Shown here: piece after piece, positions 23,739 through 35,109 of the stretch
How the letters are laid out: the number at the start of each line of letters is the position of its first letter
How positions within the stretch are numbered: position 1 is the stretch's first letter
From: Stratiolaelaps scimitus
Taxonomy: Eukaryota; Arthropoda; Arachnida; Mesostigmata; Laelapidae
Direction of reading: 5' to 3'
DNA: 64,000 bases
Assembly: GCA_019614645.1 (NCBI GenBank)
Contig: JABWDB010000047.1
Location: forward strand, 1,922,001-1,986,000
The notes under the pieces: generated by a model
What the model saw: the letters and a program-made list of their open reading frames with translations, nothing else
Databases searched by the model: none
What the model was told of the DNA's origin: nothing
Translations under genes and position numbers: made by a program

Positions 23739-26700
23739 TTTTTTTTGTATTCGTGAGCCAAACCAGTATTGGCTTGTTTAGCTCTATAGTGGAGTTTTTG
23801 CCGAACATGCCATTCTAAGACCAAACAGACTACGTACTGATATGATGATAAAGTAAATGAAGTAGATTTTTACACAGTTTATACATATTCCATGATGTTA
23901 CTACCTGGACATAGCCTCATTTGTTCCGACCGTATAATCCGGAGCCTCACACTTGAATGAGCCGAGCGCAAAAATTATCACAACGGTGACAACCTCTAAC
24001 AGGAGCATGAGAAACGTCAGCATACGTGGGTTTGGTTTCCAGTACCTGTAAATCAAACACATTGACTCTCTGCTATAGGTAGATACCTAAATATTCAATA
24101 TGACTTAAACAATGGACTTAGAGTAAGGTGCACTTGAGAGTGAATTCGCATCTGTGCTTGCAATAGCTGTCTCTCAGATAAACCGGAATCAAGGCAGGAT
24201 CATAAGAAAAATATGTGACCCATGTGTTTGCATACCTCATATATCGCAACGCTAAAATGGACACACACCCAGTTTGTTAGAACTGACTTGCAGCTAATGC
24301 CTCATACGCCAATGCTGGAATTAAATCACTCTTTTTGCCACATTAGAAATTAAACTCAAAACGATGACAATACTTGTTCGAGCACAATAGCTAATGTCAC
24401 GCCAAGCGGAGTTATAACTCCGTGTGCGTTTAGTTGCATGATAATTAACGGAAGCCATCGTTTGTCTCGTATTTTCTCTGTTCTTCACGCCTACCTGATT
24501 GTGATTCCTCCAAATAGTGCAGCTAATAGTGAGAGTGCAATGGGTAGAGATCCACAGTACAATGCTGCGCTGGATGCTGACACATGAAATTGTTCCTAAA
24601 ATATGCACGGTGTGTGTTATTTATTACACGATCATGACTGAGAGAAGCTAGTAAGCTCATTCTCTCGAAACTGACAGATATCACCTATTTGCTAGACATC
24701 TGTAGCCGGCCGGCTACACAGGGGGGTCAATTATACGCCGTCAAATATAATATATACGCATATCGATACGAGCTAACACATTTTCCGGGCTGACTCACAG
24801 CCAACATTTAACGTCGATACCAACTGACCAATGACAATTGACCACTTAACAGTTTTTCCTAGTCAAAACTTCTTTTTGGCAGTAGTTGAAGATTTGTTGG
24901 GTTCTTCAACCTCACAAAATGGTACACACCTGTACGTATTTTGGCATATAGTTGAAGTACCCAAGAATGCCAAACCACTTGAAGATCTGGCTGAACATGT
25001 GGAACATGTAAACTGGGTTTCGCAACAGACGAAACATCGCCGGTATTATTCCACTCTCGTAGAACGTTGTGGAAGCTAGAGGAACAGAAAGACATTTGTA
25101 GGTAAATTAATGCACATAATTTTTATTACCACATTTAGCAGGTAAATGTGCAAATTAGGACATAATTTAACTCGTGGATGGTGACACCTTGTATGATACA
25201 ATGGCCATCACCCCCAAGGTGGTGGTAAGTGGGACTTCGGCGACCCATCGAATTACATCTCTGTGAACATCCACTTCTCTTCCAAGCGGCATTTTTCATT
25301 TTCCCAGTTTGCTGGAAGGCTGGATTTCATAGGAGATAGGAGATATTATACATGCATACATGGCTTGAGGTTTATTTCCGGAACTGCAATTTCACAATGT
25401 TTCTCGTAATAAAAGCTTAAATAGGAGTAAAGTTATAAAGCACGTCGTCGGTGCAGGGGCTGAATATCAATATGACAAATGTACAGAACACAAAGTAGAT
25501 AAATAGACGAAATATTCGTTATCCTACACCTTTCCTTCCCTGTTCAGTTTCCCGCTTTATAATACACAATACAATCCAAACGTTTTATTATACTCCTTAC
25601 CTCCCTAACAAATCCTTTCGCCGAGAAAAGGGACCGAATCTCACTCGGGAACGCGTTTCATATGGTAGCCAGGAGGTAGCCAAGAGCGCACTGACTAGAC
25701 CCTTTAAGTACGGAGATCTTTGCGAACACAGTAGCACGGGGAACATCTTTCTTCCCGGGGATCGATTGGAAAAGAGATATCGCGCGATCCGAATATCCTT
25801 GAGGCGTCGCACTGACGCAATGGTAGCATAACACTTTGGGGTAAATTTCCTCACGTGGTCTTGCCATCTGAGAGAGCCCTCCAAGACCAAAACCCAAACA
25901 TTTAACTGATGGAGACACCGGCACTTGGATCCCCGGAGAAGGACTGTATAAAGCGATACGGACCGCTGCGCAGGCTAGAAGGACTCGAGGACATCTCTCA
26001 CCTTGAGGATATCTGAGCTATCTTTCTCCAGCGATGAAGGGGAGATTCGAAACAGGAGTGGAGTGTCACCGGCATAGGCTATGGTCTTAAAATTACAAGC
26101 AGAAAGCCTTAGAGAGAGTGAGAAACACGGAGCTGCTAAGGATAGAGCCCTGGGGTGTCCAAATATTCGTAATTCCCCATTTGGACTCCACCTCCCTAAT
26201 GTTCACGGCTTGTCGCAGGGTGCGATCACTCATATAGTGAGCAACGTAGTAACTCTGGTATCCCCTAACTTACGTGGAAATCAGGCACACCTCAGGGATA
26301 GATTGACCCAGTCAGTAAGCGGATGAGGCAAGGCCGACGACGCTATAAAGCAGTTTTACAGGCATTCCGACGTAACATGAAGCCCGACTGCACGAGAAGT
26401 CGACCTATTGGGGAAAGTCGGGGGGGGGGGGGCAGCAGCCAGGCCCCAAGCTATGACTCTCTCGATGCACTCTCGGTTATGCGTTTTCGAAACCCCCCAT
26501 AAAAAAATAAAAAGACCCAAGCGCTATCTGAACTTCAAGGGCACTGGCCCACGAAAACGTGGGCGTTTGAGCTCGCCAAATCGACTCGAGTGCGGGGGCG
26601 AATGTCATCCGCGGATGGGGGGATGACCTCATACCGACGGTTACGAAATGTAGATTCAGTTGGTCGGCAATATCCTGTGGAGTGTACATTGAGCCGTGGC

Positions 26701-29519
26701 TGTCCTCAAGAACACATGGGAGCAAAGCTCTCCCTACCGCAGGTAGTATTGGTAAATTACCACAGACGACCCGTACTTCCCCGGAGCTCACTGAAACAGT
26801 TTCCGTAGAAAGACGCCCTTGCCTGCCTAAGTTCGTGTCTGTGTCTGAGGCGGCTGCTGGAGTATACCATTTTCGATCCTTTAAAACCCGTTTTCAGGTA
26901 GCACCTCCACCGCTTATTAACGTTTGGACGGAGCCGACGAAATTCGGCGAAGAAACGAAACATATTTGGCTTTCGTGGTGCGACCTTTATGATAGTGGTA
27001 AAGCTTTCACCGTAAAGGCTACATACCAGGCCACTGAAGACCTCCAAAGCCGCATCAGCGTTTTCACTGTCATAGACTCTAAACTAAGACAGCTGATGCA
27101 CACGCGAGGAAACTCCCAATACAATACGTATTATGTCGTCTAACCAACAAGGTCACGGATGCTATTGGAGTCGATGCAGACCTCACCGTTAAGAGAACAA
27201 CGACCGGATAGTGGTCCGAGAATACAGACGTGTACCACACAGTAGGAGATATATCGAGGAGCCCCTCTTAATTATTAATTGCGATGTGATCGATGCAGAT
27301 ACCAGACGACGGATGCGTCACTTGGTCGATCACATGAGAAATATTTCTGGAAGAGAGGAAGGAAGAATAACTTTCGTTGAAAGCTCCAGCCAACATATTT
27401 GCGTTAGAGTCTCTCATAGTAATGCATGGCAGAATAACACTAGCAGGAAGAGAATTTTCCAACAAGTCTAGTATTTCTGAGGGAAAAATGACTGGAATCG
27501 AAGCCGATTATAAAACCTTAGCCGTAATTATCTTATCTATTTCAAAGGCCGAGGTAAATTAAGATAACGAGCGCAATTGATAAAGGCATTTCAAACTTCA
27601 CTCTATTTACTTGGTGAACGAACCATATCTTGAATTTAGGATGGGATTTCTCGTTTTTGCAAAATCTGTGAATTCCACCGGATGTTCTGTATGTGTCGTT
27701 TCGAACATTATCAAAGAGCTGCATAATTATCCAGGGTTGCGGAACTTTTATTCCATTGTATTTCCACCTACGTTGCCTTTGTGGGCCTTTTGTATGTGTG
27801 GTTGGATATGCAGTAATTAATTACAATCCTTGTAAAAGTGCTAGAGAAGTTTCGACGAATCAGTCGGTCATGCACGCGAGAAATAGAAGTTTACATCGAA
27901 CTATTATAACGGTGCACTGCAGTGAGCAGAATGTTTTGTATATATTTGTTAAGATGCATTTCATACTATAACATATATATATGCAAACATTCTTGCAGGT
28001 CCGATTTTATGGGACTATTGTATGAGCCACAGCAGCTGACCAAGTGTCGCGGCTGGGGAAGCTTTCACGCCATATGCAACAACAGATGCTTTCCGCAATC
28101 GCCAAACACGTTTCCTGTGGCCTTCAAATGGAGCCACTGAATACACAATGCATGCCCTATGTGCGGTATTAAAGGTTTCATCCCGTTCGGGGACGGGAGA
28201 TAGGAGACCGTGTCGCTCCTGTCAGCCGCGGGTCAAGAGATTTTCCAAACACTTATTTCGTTTTCGCCCTGAAGGTCATTGCTAGAGAAGACGCTTCAGC
28301 GCGAAGCGGAAAATGATAGGGGGACAATAGCAATTGCCCGTGGAAAAAAACACCAACGGAGAGGCAAACATTCACGTTCAGCGGTATTCCCAAATGCTTA
28401 CCATACACAAGCGTGGGTTTGTGGTCATTGGTCAACGTCTAGCCGTCAGAAACGCGTGGGTCTGAAGTGAGGTGAATTATTTAGCAGTAGCAGCAGTAAT
28501 AACTGATAGCGACTAACTATCATCATGAGCCTTTCCCCTGCAAGCCGTTTGTTTTAAGTATAGTAATTCAGTTCGAAACCAGGCCCGAGTCCTTCAGGTA
28601 GGTCCAAGGCATAAAGTGAGTAGGAGTCTCACACTACCGCGGCGAATACCTGTGAAACAGTGAGGCCCGGTGTCTGTCCATTGTGAACTCTTGCCTTCAA
28701 TCTCTTGCCCGACAAGAAGTAATGCTAACAGGGAGCGTACCATAGATGGAAACAGGGCGAGGGGTCATCTGTAGCAGAAAAATATTGTAGTTACGGGTAA
28801 TGCGGTGTTTATTTAACATGCCGTACACAAGGATTTGTATTCAAAAACAAATAGCACGAGCTAGCTCCTCTAACAGCCAGTTAATAGGAATCTGGTAATG
28901 AACGCAACTCTGGGATCATTACAATTCCAGAAGCCAACGACAATTTGAAAATAGAACGACCAACAGACTGAGTATGCTGTGGCGACATGACACGCCAGAC
29001 GAGAGGGTTTAGAGACAGATAGTATTGACCCATATTGACTCAAAATAGCTCCAAGGTCGCGATCCAACGCACAGGGAGTGTTTGACGGTGGTGCATTGTT
29101 CTGCAGATAACCCTGAAAACAGGAACTCCGATGAAAGGTCTCAAGCGGAAGTTTGGCAGGAGCTAAATAAACCTCGCTGATCGGTACTGTTGTATATGCG
29201 CCAGGGGAAGCCGAGACTGCATTGTGATCTATACCGTGACTAGCTACATCTAGGCTAAGACTCTGATAATTGACTAAGCACGACTCAGCTAAGACAAGGT
29301 GAATATTTCTATAAATACTCGACTGTTCTTCGTCATGAAGCGAAAACATTTGTATGTGTGACCCCTATAAGTTATTATTCAATAATAATAGCTTCTGTAC
29401 TGAGTAACGTATGCTGTAAATATGGAGCATTATACAAGTTGTATATTATGTATACTATAGCTTGTGTATATATTTTATGTATCGAACAAATAATGTTAAT
29501 TAATAAATCCGATTAATTA

Positions 29520-29562
<43 letters not shown>

Positions 29563-32500
29563 AGAACTTGAAGCTATGACCTCCAGGCTCGGCAGCTAGA
29601 GACTTAGTCAGGTCTAATTATCCGAACTTACTATTAACATTTATGCCGTTGTAGAAATGAACGATATATGTCGTATTATTATACGATTAGTCTGCTCAGA
29701 TTCAGTCAATCGACCAATGTCGACTTCGTCTCGGCCTTCATTTCACTAGGCTTGATCGAAAGAGATTTAGTGTGTCAGTCGAAACAAAAAGGGAATCTTA
29801 GAGAGTTTTTAGAAGGTCCGTCAACATTGAGTCACGACATGGTGTAAACTGCGCCCATAGTTATAATCTCTTGGTAGCAGATAATGTTGTTATCTTGATA
29901 ATGCTCCTTGCTAGTGTCCGTCCGTAGGGTAGACATTAGTTCTAACCTTCTGGCGATTTTTTAATGTGCTTCGGGAAGAGTAGCAATGGGGTCGTAAACA
30001 TAAGCTGGAGTCCTCCCATCACGACAAAGCCGATCCACCAGGCGCCAACCCAACGAGAATCTTCCGAATCGTAATCAGGCGGATGTCTAGGGTCCTCATA
30101 GAGAGCAAGGCAGGCCGATGAGAGAATGAAGCCGAGCACCGGTCCCAGACCCCTGAGGAGCGCTGCTAGGGTCATGTACATCGGAGACTTCTTTCTTGAT
30201 ACGTTGTCGTCCAAATACGCCGTGCCCGCCGAGTAGTAAATCGTTGTCACTGCGCAAGGACGTTACTCCAAAGATCAGTATTAGCTACCTACTGCTTCAG
30301 CGCGGTGACTTGGACAGCTAAGTCTCTGGCTCTAAAAAGCCAAAGGCCGCGGGTTCGAGCCCCGCTGCGTGACATATAAGAGGGCGTAAGCATTGTGAAG
30401 TTGCATCTCCTTTAATAAACCAATAAAGCTTTACCTTTACCTGACTCGCCTTATCAAGGTGATAAATCTGTATAAATCTATCTAATGATAAGAAACTAGA
30501 CTGTGCTAACTTGCTTACTCGATGTGCGTGAGCTTAATTGTTCCGTTCTAATAAAGAAGGGGCAGATCGGAACTGACAGGAAGTGAAATTTACGTGGGGC
30601 GCGGGTTCAGAGGGTAAGTCTGCCATTTCAACAGACCGCGAGTCCTACAGTAGCATGACTGTAGCATAGTGTGAGGTCGTGGCTGCATGATGCATTCTCC
30701 ATTTATATGAACAAACAATTTCCTTCGTGGTACAACGTCTAGCTCTCGTTAGACACCTCTCACACTCAACCATTTTATCGTCGCCATTTAAACACAACCA
30801 TATATGAGTATCCTTGATTCTTAATATTCTTATTCCTTGGCAAACTTGTACCTATGTATGTAGGTAATATATCCCTTTTGGAAACTTACAATGCTGGTAT
30901 ATGCCCGTTGGGGAGTAATTTACTGGTAAACTGTAAGGGTGCATAGTTTATGAATTTGTACAATATGTAGGATTACTTATGTACATACATATTATTTTCA
31001 GGTTTTAATACGCATAGTTAATGAATCATGTGCTTTGAAAACTGCCCTTGCACGTGTTGCAGAACTCAGACATTTGCCCAACAGGGCAATATTTCGAAAC
31101 TTAGTGCTGATTGCTGATTTGTTCAAGTTAATGAAGGGTGCCTAGAGAGCGTGTTATGTCGACTGCGGCAAATGAAGGGGGTAATAAAAATTTTAATTAA
31201 TAACCCACTTTATAAAGAATCAATATATGCAGTCCTTGTCTGCCTAAACATACCGTGGGTCTTGCAACCTTCGAAGTGTGTAGGAATGGTTATAGGAAAT
31301 GTGTTGAACCCTGCATTCACCCCGTGAAGGTCTCGGTGACAGTTTCAATGTGTGCACTCACCAATTCCCGTCAGAAAGTTCGACAGGAAGATTATCGCTA
31401 CGGATGGCAAGTTGGTTCGCTTCTTGGGGTTGCCACAGTCGCTGGTATTATTCATACCTCCGCTCCCATTCTTCCTGAGACCAGGCGCAGTGCAGTAGTC
31501 GAAATCGTCGTCGGGTGAGTCCACGTAACGATTTGTTTTCTCATCGAAGTAGTCGTTGCCTAGTGTTTGTCGACAACGGGGTATGTGTGTGATAGTTTCA
31601 ACATCAGTTTCATCATGAAATAATTCCTAACTACTGTATGTTTGAAGAACATAAATAGTGTTTCATCACACCATTAGAACAGAGCAGAAGAATTTCGTTA
31701 GAAATATGAAGTAACAGTATCAAAATAGATATAAAAAAAGCGTTACCAAAACACTTCGATTCGGCTTCTGTTGGGTAGCACAATAATAAGGGCGCGGTGA
31801 GAATTCATATCTAGTTCGCAGTTTCAACGTTGTGTATTTGGGCATTTATTTCAATGTTTTTGAAATGCAAATTTTCAAGGCTTTGAAGTTACTGGACTTA
31901 AAGGCCTGTGGCGTGAATAGTCGAGCTAGTGGTAGTGGTTGAATTGCGTTCGCGAGTATTCGCAGAATAATATTTACCACGTTGCTATTTCCTCGAATAG
32001 AGACGTGTGAAATATTGCTTGCTACTGTACGTGCTCAATCAGGGACCTCGAAATTGCAATATCTGGTGGTTAATATATTGACTTCTCGTTGTGTCGCATT
32101 TAGCATACGTCCAATGCGCCAGTGTACTGAACTTGATCCAAAATAGAAATAGAATGCTCCGGCAGCTTCATGCAGAGTTGGGAACCGGTGAGCGGGCCAC
32201 TAATCATCGCGAGAACTGCGCACGGGGATTGAATTGAACAACAATGTGGTTTACTAATACGTCAACATTATTACCCATTGCTTGTCATTATATTCGTAGT
32301 TCCTTGACGCTAGAAAGTAATGTGCGTAACAGGCATTACGTGTACGCGCTTACCCGGTCCAAACAGAAAGTAAGGTAGAGTTCCTAGTAGACATGCCACT
32401 CCGGAGAGGAACATGGCTAACGAAGTCCAGCGAGGTCTGTGACCTTTCGATGCTAAATGGCCAATTAATGCACCGAACACTGTAAACAGATCGGATAATG

Positions 32501-35064
32501 AACCAAACTTCATGGCTAAGGTGTTTGTCGGATAAGGTGAGAGTATTCTCACTAAAGCTCTAGACGTCCTGGTTGTTGGGCCAGAATGAGTATAAATACA
32601 ACAGTGAACACTTTGATCCATAGCGCGACAAACTATCTCCTAGAATAGTTGAAAGTAAAGAGAAGACTAGCAGCCTAGTCTCCGACCCAAAACAGAGCTT
32701 AGGGATGACCACAATAGCCTCGATAAACTGGGACGAATTTTTAACGTCAACCACTATCATCGGAAAATTGACACAATAATTAATGTACGGTTGTGCTCGT
32801 AATGAATGGACCATTGTACTAATTATTGTTATTATCACCATATTTCATTTTTCCTCCTGACGTCCTTCAACTCCTTTTATGTACTTATATTTCTTCCTCA
32901 AACCCCTGCATGTCTGGCCGTGTAACAGTACGATCCAAACGCCTATTGAAGGATATCAATGTACAAAAACATGTGATATGGTGCATACCAGTATGGAATT
33001 GAATTTTCCGACTCCTCAATGTACAAATGCCTACTGTCAGTGAGGGGGCTAAAACGTTGTAAACTACCAATGAAGGCACTTTTCTAGAGAAGACGCAGAC
33101 GATACTGTATACACTGCAAAGTAAATGAAATGCTTGTAAATATACACAGCCACTACCCTCTCTGGGAGCGCAAGGTCGAGATCAACGGAACGACTGATCT
33201 CTTTTCCCTCCAAAATCGCATTGATAATAAGCGTATGTAATAGTATACTAACAAATAGGGCTGATATTGTCAGCCATATTGACGACGGAGGAAATCTGCG
33301 ACCGGATAGCGAACCTCTTCTCCAGCGTGTTGTTGATCCCGACGAGATACGTGTAATATGCGCCCTGCAGCATACCCACAAGTGAATAGAAAAAGAGAAA
33401 TGCTCCTGGATGCGCCAGACGCTGAAACATGGAATCGAAAAAGGAAACACAATAGAGCGGTACAAACCAATGCACCAATTTTCATAGGGCTGTGAATTCA
33501 CGACGAAGCAAGAGTCCATATTAGCGATTACTTGTATTGTATTATTGTATTCTATATTTGGCGATTTTTATACGCAAAGGTCTGGGAGTTCCTTTGTTTT
33601 TACTGGGAGTTCATTTGTTCTTATTGATGAGGCATACGATAGGTTTCTGGTATGCTTGGCTAACTGAGGCAATGTGCGCGCCGTACCTCTCACGTGAAAT
33701 CCCTTGTGAGTAATGTGTGATAGGTCCTTTATTAATACCAAACGCTAGATCTGAATTATCTTGAAATCTGTTGGCTGGATTCAGTAAAGAAGGCTTTAAC
33801 AGCGTAGGGTCAACTCAACTGCTGTGGTAATCAAGTACACGAACGTTTATTCGAACGCGCAAAAAATAAAAGAAGTAAGTAAAAAGTAGTAGTGTTGTGA
33901 ACTATTATCACTACTCACGTCTCGAAACTCTGTTCTGCCATGTCTGGTCTATGTAAAAAGCTAACGTCATCTTCAAGCTAATATCGTTTCGTAATTGCAT
34001 TGAAAGCTCAGAGCAGATGCAATTGCGCCCCGGACAGTGACCCGTGGTGTGAGTGATTGCCTCTTCCTGAGCAGATACACAAATAAGTGGTGGTTGTGTA
34101 CCTATCTGCCCTCCCGGACTGTTCTGAGATAGTTGCAATTAGTTTTACATTGAAACCTCCACCGAACACACTGCTCCTCTACATATCATTTGGCTCATGT
34201 GTAAATCGTTCAAACAATGCCTTGTTTCAAACTCTCGACATTGTTATATTGCTAACAAGTGGTGGACCGGTCTAGTATCGGTTTGGCTATATTCGTTAAC
34301 TGTATCTTCTCGTGAGCGATTCACCGGTAGTTTTCTTAAAGCTTCCCTGCAACCTCTTCGTATCCGGCTTTTCAGTTCAGCCTGCTGTTCATGGCAAACT
34401 TCTCTACCGCGTAATCTCTTATCTTAGTCTCTGACTTAAAGCTTCAACAACGTGACCTTGACATTTTCCAGCACTTCCCGTTCCCCTAGGGAACGCTAAG
34501 GTTCTAGTAATCGTTATGCTTGAGCCGGTCACGGCGGTCCCTCCATGTTGGGTAGCACTAACGTTATATTGTGGTGCATACGAGTGCTATCCAATATGGA
34601 TGGCTGTCAGTAAAGCGATTTCCCTTTGCGCATTTCTTTGACGTCGTTTTGTTCAAGTATGGCGCTTCAGCATGTGGATTTTCTTGAGAACGTGCTTTCT
34701 TCGACGGAGAAAGGTTTTCCCAATAAGCCAGGGCGATTCGCCGGTTGCGAATTTGCAATTATTTGATTACTGTGTAGGCACTCCCGATTTCTCTGTTGTT
34801 CCTGTTGCTGTTGTTGGCCTCATTGGTACAAGCTCCGAACCGATTACACAGGGACTCCCACGACTGGCGTATTGCCGGCCACGGGCGGTGAACGATAATT
34901 CGATACGCGATTGAGGCAAATTGCTCTAAAAGTATTCCCGGAGCTCGAATTAGCGTTTTTAAAGCACAAACTCTACCGTTATCAGGGCCTACTCTCCCTA
35001 CCTGTAAACATCGAGGATAGATTCCAAAGAGGCCACAACGTGGCGTTTTGCCTCCAGAGGCCAT
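19024..35064 (-). CDS. Oatp: Organic anion transporting polypeptide (OATP/SLCO family), complete, 12 coding exons
   Basis: A plasma-membrane solute carrier of the OATP family; members move amphipathic organic anions such as steroid conjugates, eicosanoids and xenobiotics. The twelve exons listed separately sum to 2,070 nt, 689 residues plus stop, the normal family size. Exon phases agree at every junction except that the exon 9 donor was chosen among options. Family landmarks in order: CGLFGIYPRCLQ at the N-terminus (exon 1); YTYLVGINNTLEKRF (exon 2); SKGHRPRW (exon 3); the superfamily signature DSRWVGAWWIGF at about residue 250 (exon 5); EQFHVSAS (exon 7); a Kazal-like extracellular Cys loop at about 420-455 (exon 9); NCRCAQ (exon 10); FIPYPI then DSTCILWEESC near the C-terminus (exon 12). 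Twelve membrane segments are expected. The introns hold LINE and SINE copies. Which anions it carries cannot be read from sequence. Confidence 0.93.
19816..19880 (-). CDS. OATP exon 11
   Basis: The acceptor is CCTACAG|G and the donor G|GTAAGA; 65 nt. It encodes NDKTFALAVYQGATALF, matching the family's ALG-QF---R segment before the last membrane pair. Confidence 0.87.
19943..20090 (-). repeat. tRNA-derived SINE, family 3, copy 2
   Basis: On the minus strand the head contains GCGGCTTTAGTGGGTTTGTG. The tail is ATGTGCATCATGCATTCC, then GTAATTCCCC and an A-run. It lies in OATP intron 10, only about 0.3 kb from the LINE end that carries the same tail on the opposite strand. Confidence 0.75.
20400..21240 (+). 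mobile_element. R1-like non-LTR retrotransposon, 3' end (5' truncated)
   Basis: The frame 20462..20923 encodes the C-terminal part of a non-LTR polymerase: a WKEEWIKAQ segment, GQLSYWMAQVFTGPCQFQKY, LHRIG, and a Cys-Cys-His-Cys motif (CVLC, DDVPHTLLKC). The 3' region has two long G-runs and ends near 21240 in a short A-run. The upstream reverse transcriptase is absent, as is common after incomplete target-primed reverse transcription. It lies in OATP intron 10, antisense to the gene. Confidence 0.8.
21155..21171 (+). repeat. G17 homopolymer in the LINE 3' region
   Basis: Seventeen consecutive G; a G11 run lies at 21028..21038 in the same element. It could form G-quadruplex structure in the element RNA (inference). 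Confidence 0.9.
21257..21483 (-). CDS. OATP exon 10
   Basis: The acceptor is TCCTCTGCAG|GCG and the donor AG|GTGTGT. It encodes AYENCRCAQ, further loop Cys residues (GRCAESSAPC) and a membrane segment. Confidence 0.88.
22355..22541 (-). CDS. OATP exon 9 (Kazal-like Cys loop)
   Basis: The acceptor is CTTTGTAG|A. It encodes SSCNQECHCSLAIFHPVC and TTYFSPCFAGC, the Kazal-like loop of OATPs. The donor is uncertain; AGG|GTGATT at 22355 is chosen because it keeps phase 0 to exon 10, but the loop before NCRC is then longer than usual. Confidence 0.75.
23697..23738. repeat. (AT)n microsatellite
   Basis: About 21 uninterrupted AT units, in OATP intron 8. Confidence 0.95.
23905..24045 (-). CDS. OATP exon 8
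   Basis: The acceptor is TTTACAG|GTA and the donor AG|GTAGTA. It holds a hydrophobic segment (LLEVVTVVIIFAL) and then the start of the large extracellular loop. Confidence 0.85.
24495..24595 (-). CDS. OATP exon 7
   Basis: The acceptor is ATTTTAG|GAA and the donor CAG|GTAGGC. It encodes EQFHVSASSAALYCGSLPIA and the GGI turn typical of the segment after TM6. Confidence 0.9.
24778..24821 (-). repeat. SINE family 2, tail fragment
   Basis: TTTTCCGGGCTGACTCACAG and CCAACATTTAACGTC match the tails of the 1.9 and 61.0 kb copies. It lies in OATP intron 6. Confidence 0.65.
24930..25075 (-). CDS. OATP exon 6
   Basis: The acceptor is TTCCTCTAG|CT and the donor CAG|GTGTGT. It encodes RLLRNPVYMF and FNYMPKYVQ, corresponding to the family's LLTNPV and FGPKYLE. 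Confidence 0.88.
25371..25425 (-). repeat. SINE family 1, tail fragment
   Basis: On the minus strand, CATTGTGAAATTGCAGTTCC followed by AATAAACC matches the 3' half of the 30.3 kb copy; the head is missing. It lies next to the LINE remnant. Confidence 0.5.
25500..27160 (-). mobile_element. Degenerate CR1/L2-like LINE polymerase remnant
   Basis: Minus-strand fragments appear in order in different frames with stops between them: a linker (RASFYGNCFSEL, IADQLNLHFVTVG); an ECIERVIAWGLAA helix; the catalytic box mutated to AYAGD at 26065..26079 (usual form YADD), followed by TPLLFR; a SLRWQDHVRKF segment; and a C-terminal NAFPSEIRSLF, which in CR1/L2/Jockey-type polymerases follows a Trp that is a stop codon here. 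It cannot encode a working enzyme. It lies in OATP intron 5, in the gene's orientation. Confidence 0.75.
26420..26432 (+). repeat. G13 homopolymer inside the LINE remnant
   Basis: Thirteen G on the plus strand (a C-run in the element sense), interrupting the degenerate polymerase frame. Confidence 0.9.
29525..29554. repeat. (AT)n microsatellite
   Basis: About 15 AT units in OATP intron 5. A possible diverged SINE family 1 head lies next to it (about 29575-29615, minus). Confidence 0.9.
29947..30249 (-). CDS. OATP exon 5 (superfamily signature)
   Basis: The acceptor is TGCGCAG|TG and the donor G|GTTAGA. It encodes AYLDDNVSRKKSPMYM, GLGPVLGF and the signature DSRWVGAWWIGF, ending in a cytoplasmic FPKHIKK stretch. 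Confidence 0.95.
30300..30442 (+). repeat. tRNA-derived SINE, family 1, best copy
   Basis: The tRNA-like head AGCTAAGTCTCTGGCTCTAA leads to B-box GGTTCGAGCCCCGCTGCGTG. Then follow CATATAAGAG, GCATTGTGAAGTTGCA and tail TTTAATAAACCAATAAAGC, ending in CTTTACCTTTACC. It lies about 50 bases upstream of OATP exon 5, inside intron 4, antisense to the gene, close to the acceptor. Confidence 0.87.
31362..31559 (-). CDS. OATP exon 4 (first extracellular loop, TM4 start)
   Basis: The acceptor is ACACTAG|GC and the donor G|GTGAGT. The loop is acidic with two Cys and two N-glycosylation sequons (NGS, NTS), then IIFLSNFLTGI. Confidence 0.87.
32354..32479 (-). CDS. OATP exon 3 (TM2-TM3)
   Basis: The acceptor is CTGTTTACAG|TG and the donor G|GTAAGC. 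It encodes the conserved cytoplasmic loop SKGHRPRW followed by a hydrophobic segment ending FLFGP. Confidence 0.9.
33253..33421 (-). CDS. OATP exon 2 (TM1)
   Basis: The acceptor is CATGTTTCAG|CGT and the donor T|GTTAGT. It encodes RLAHPGAFLFFYSLVGMLQG and the NNTLEKRF motif. Confidence 0.9.
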
Positions 35065-35097
35065 GTCTACGCCCCCTAATCTGATCTGCGCGAATGT
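35002..35097 (-). CDS. OATP exon 1 (coding from 35064)
   Basis: ATG at 35064 with 21 codons (MASGGKTPRCGLFGIYPRCL + Q) and donor CAG|GTAGGG, phase 0. A strong acceptor (CTTCTTTTTCAG) at 35098-35109 suggests the exon begins at 35097, with a spliced 5' untranslated leader farther upstream. Confidence 0.85.
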
Positions 35098-35109
35098 CTG
35101 AAAAAGAAG

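Noticed and set aside
26682..27143. 153-codon plus-strand open frame
   Set aside because: It is the antisense of the LINE linker region, which reads as a known element type on the minus strand.
28870..29349. 159-codon open frame on the minus strand
   Set aside because: Inside OATP intron 5; residue composition shows no domain, and the exon preceding OATP exon 7 was found elsewhere (24930..25075) with correct phase. A frame of this length is expected by chance in 64 kb.
30300..30370. Functional tRNA gene
   Set aside because: The B-box is good, but the anticodon arm has a six-base loop and the acceptor stem does not close; the sequence continues into a conserved SINE body.
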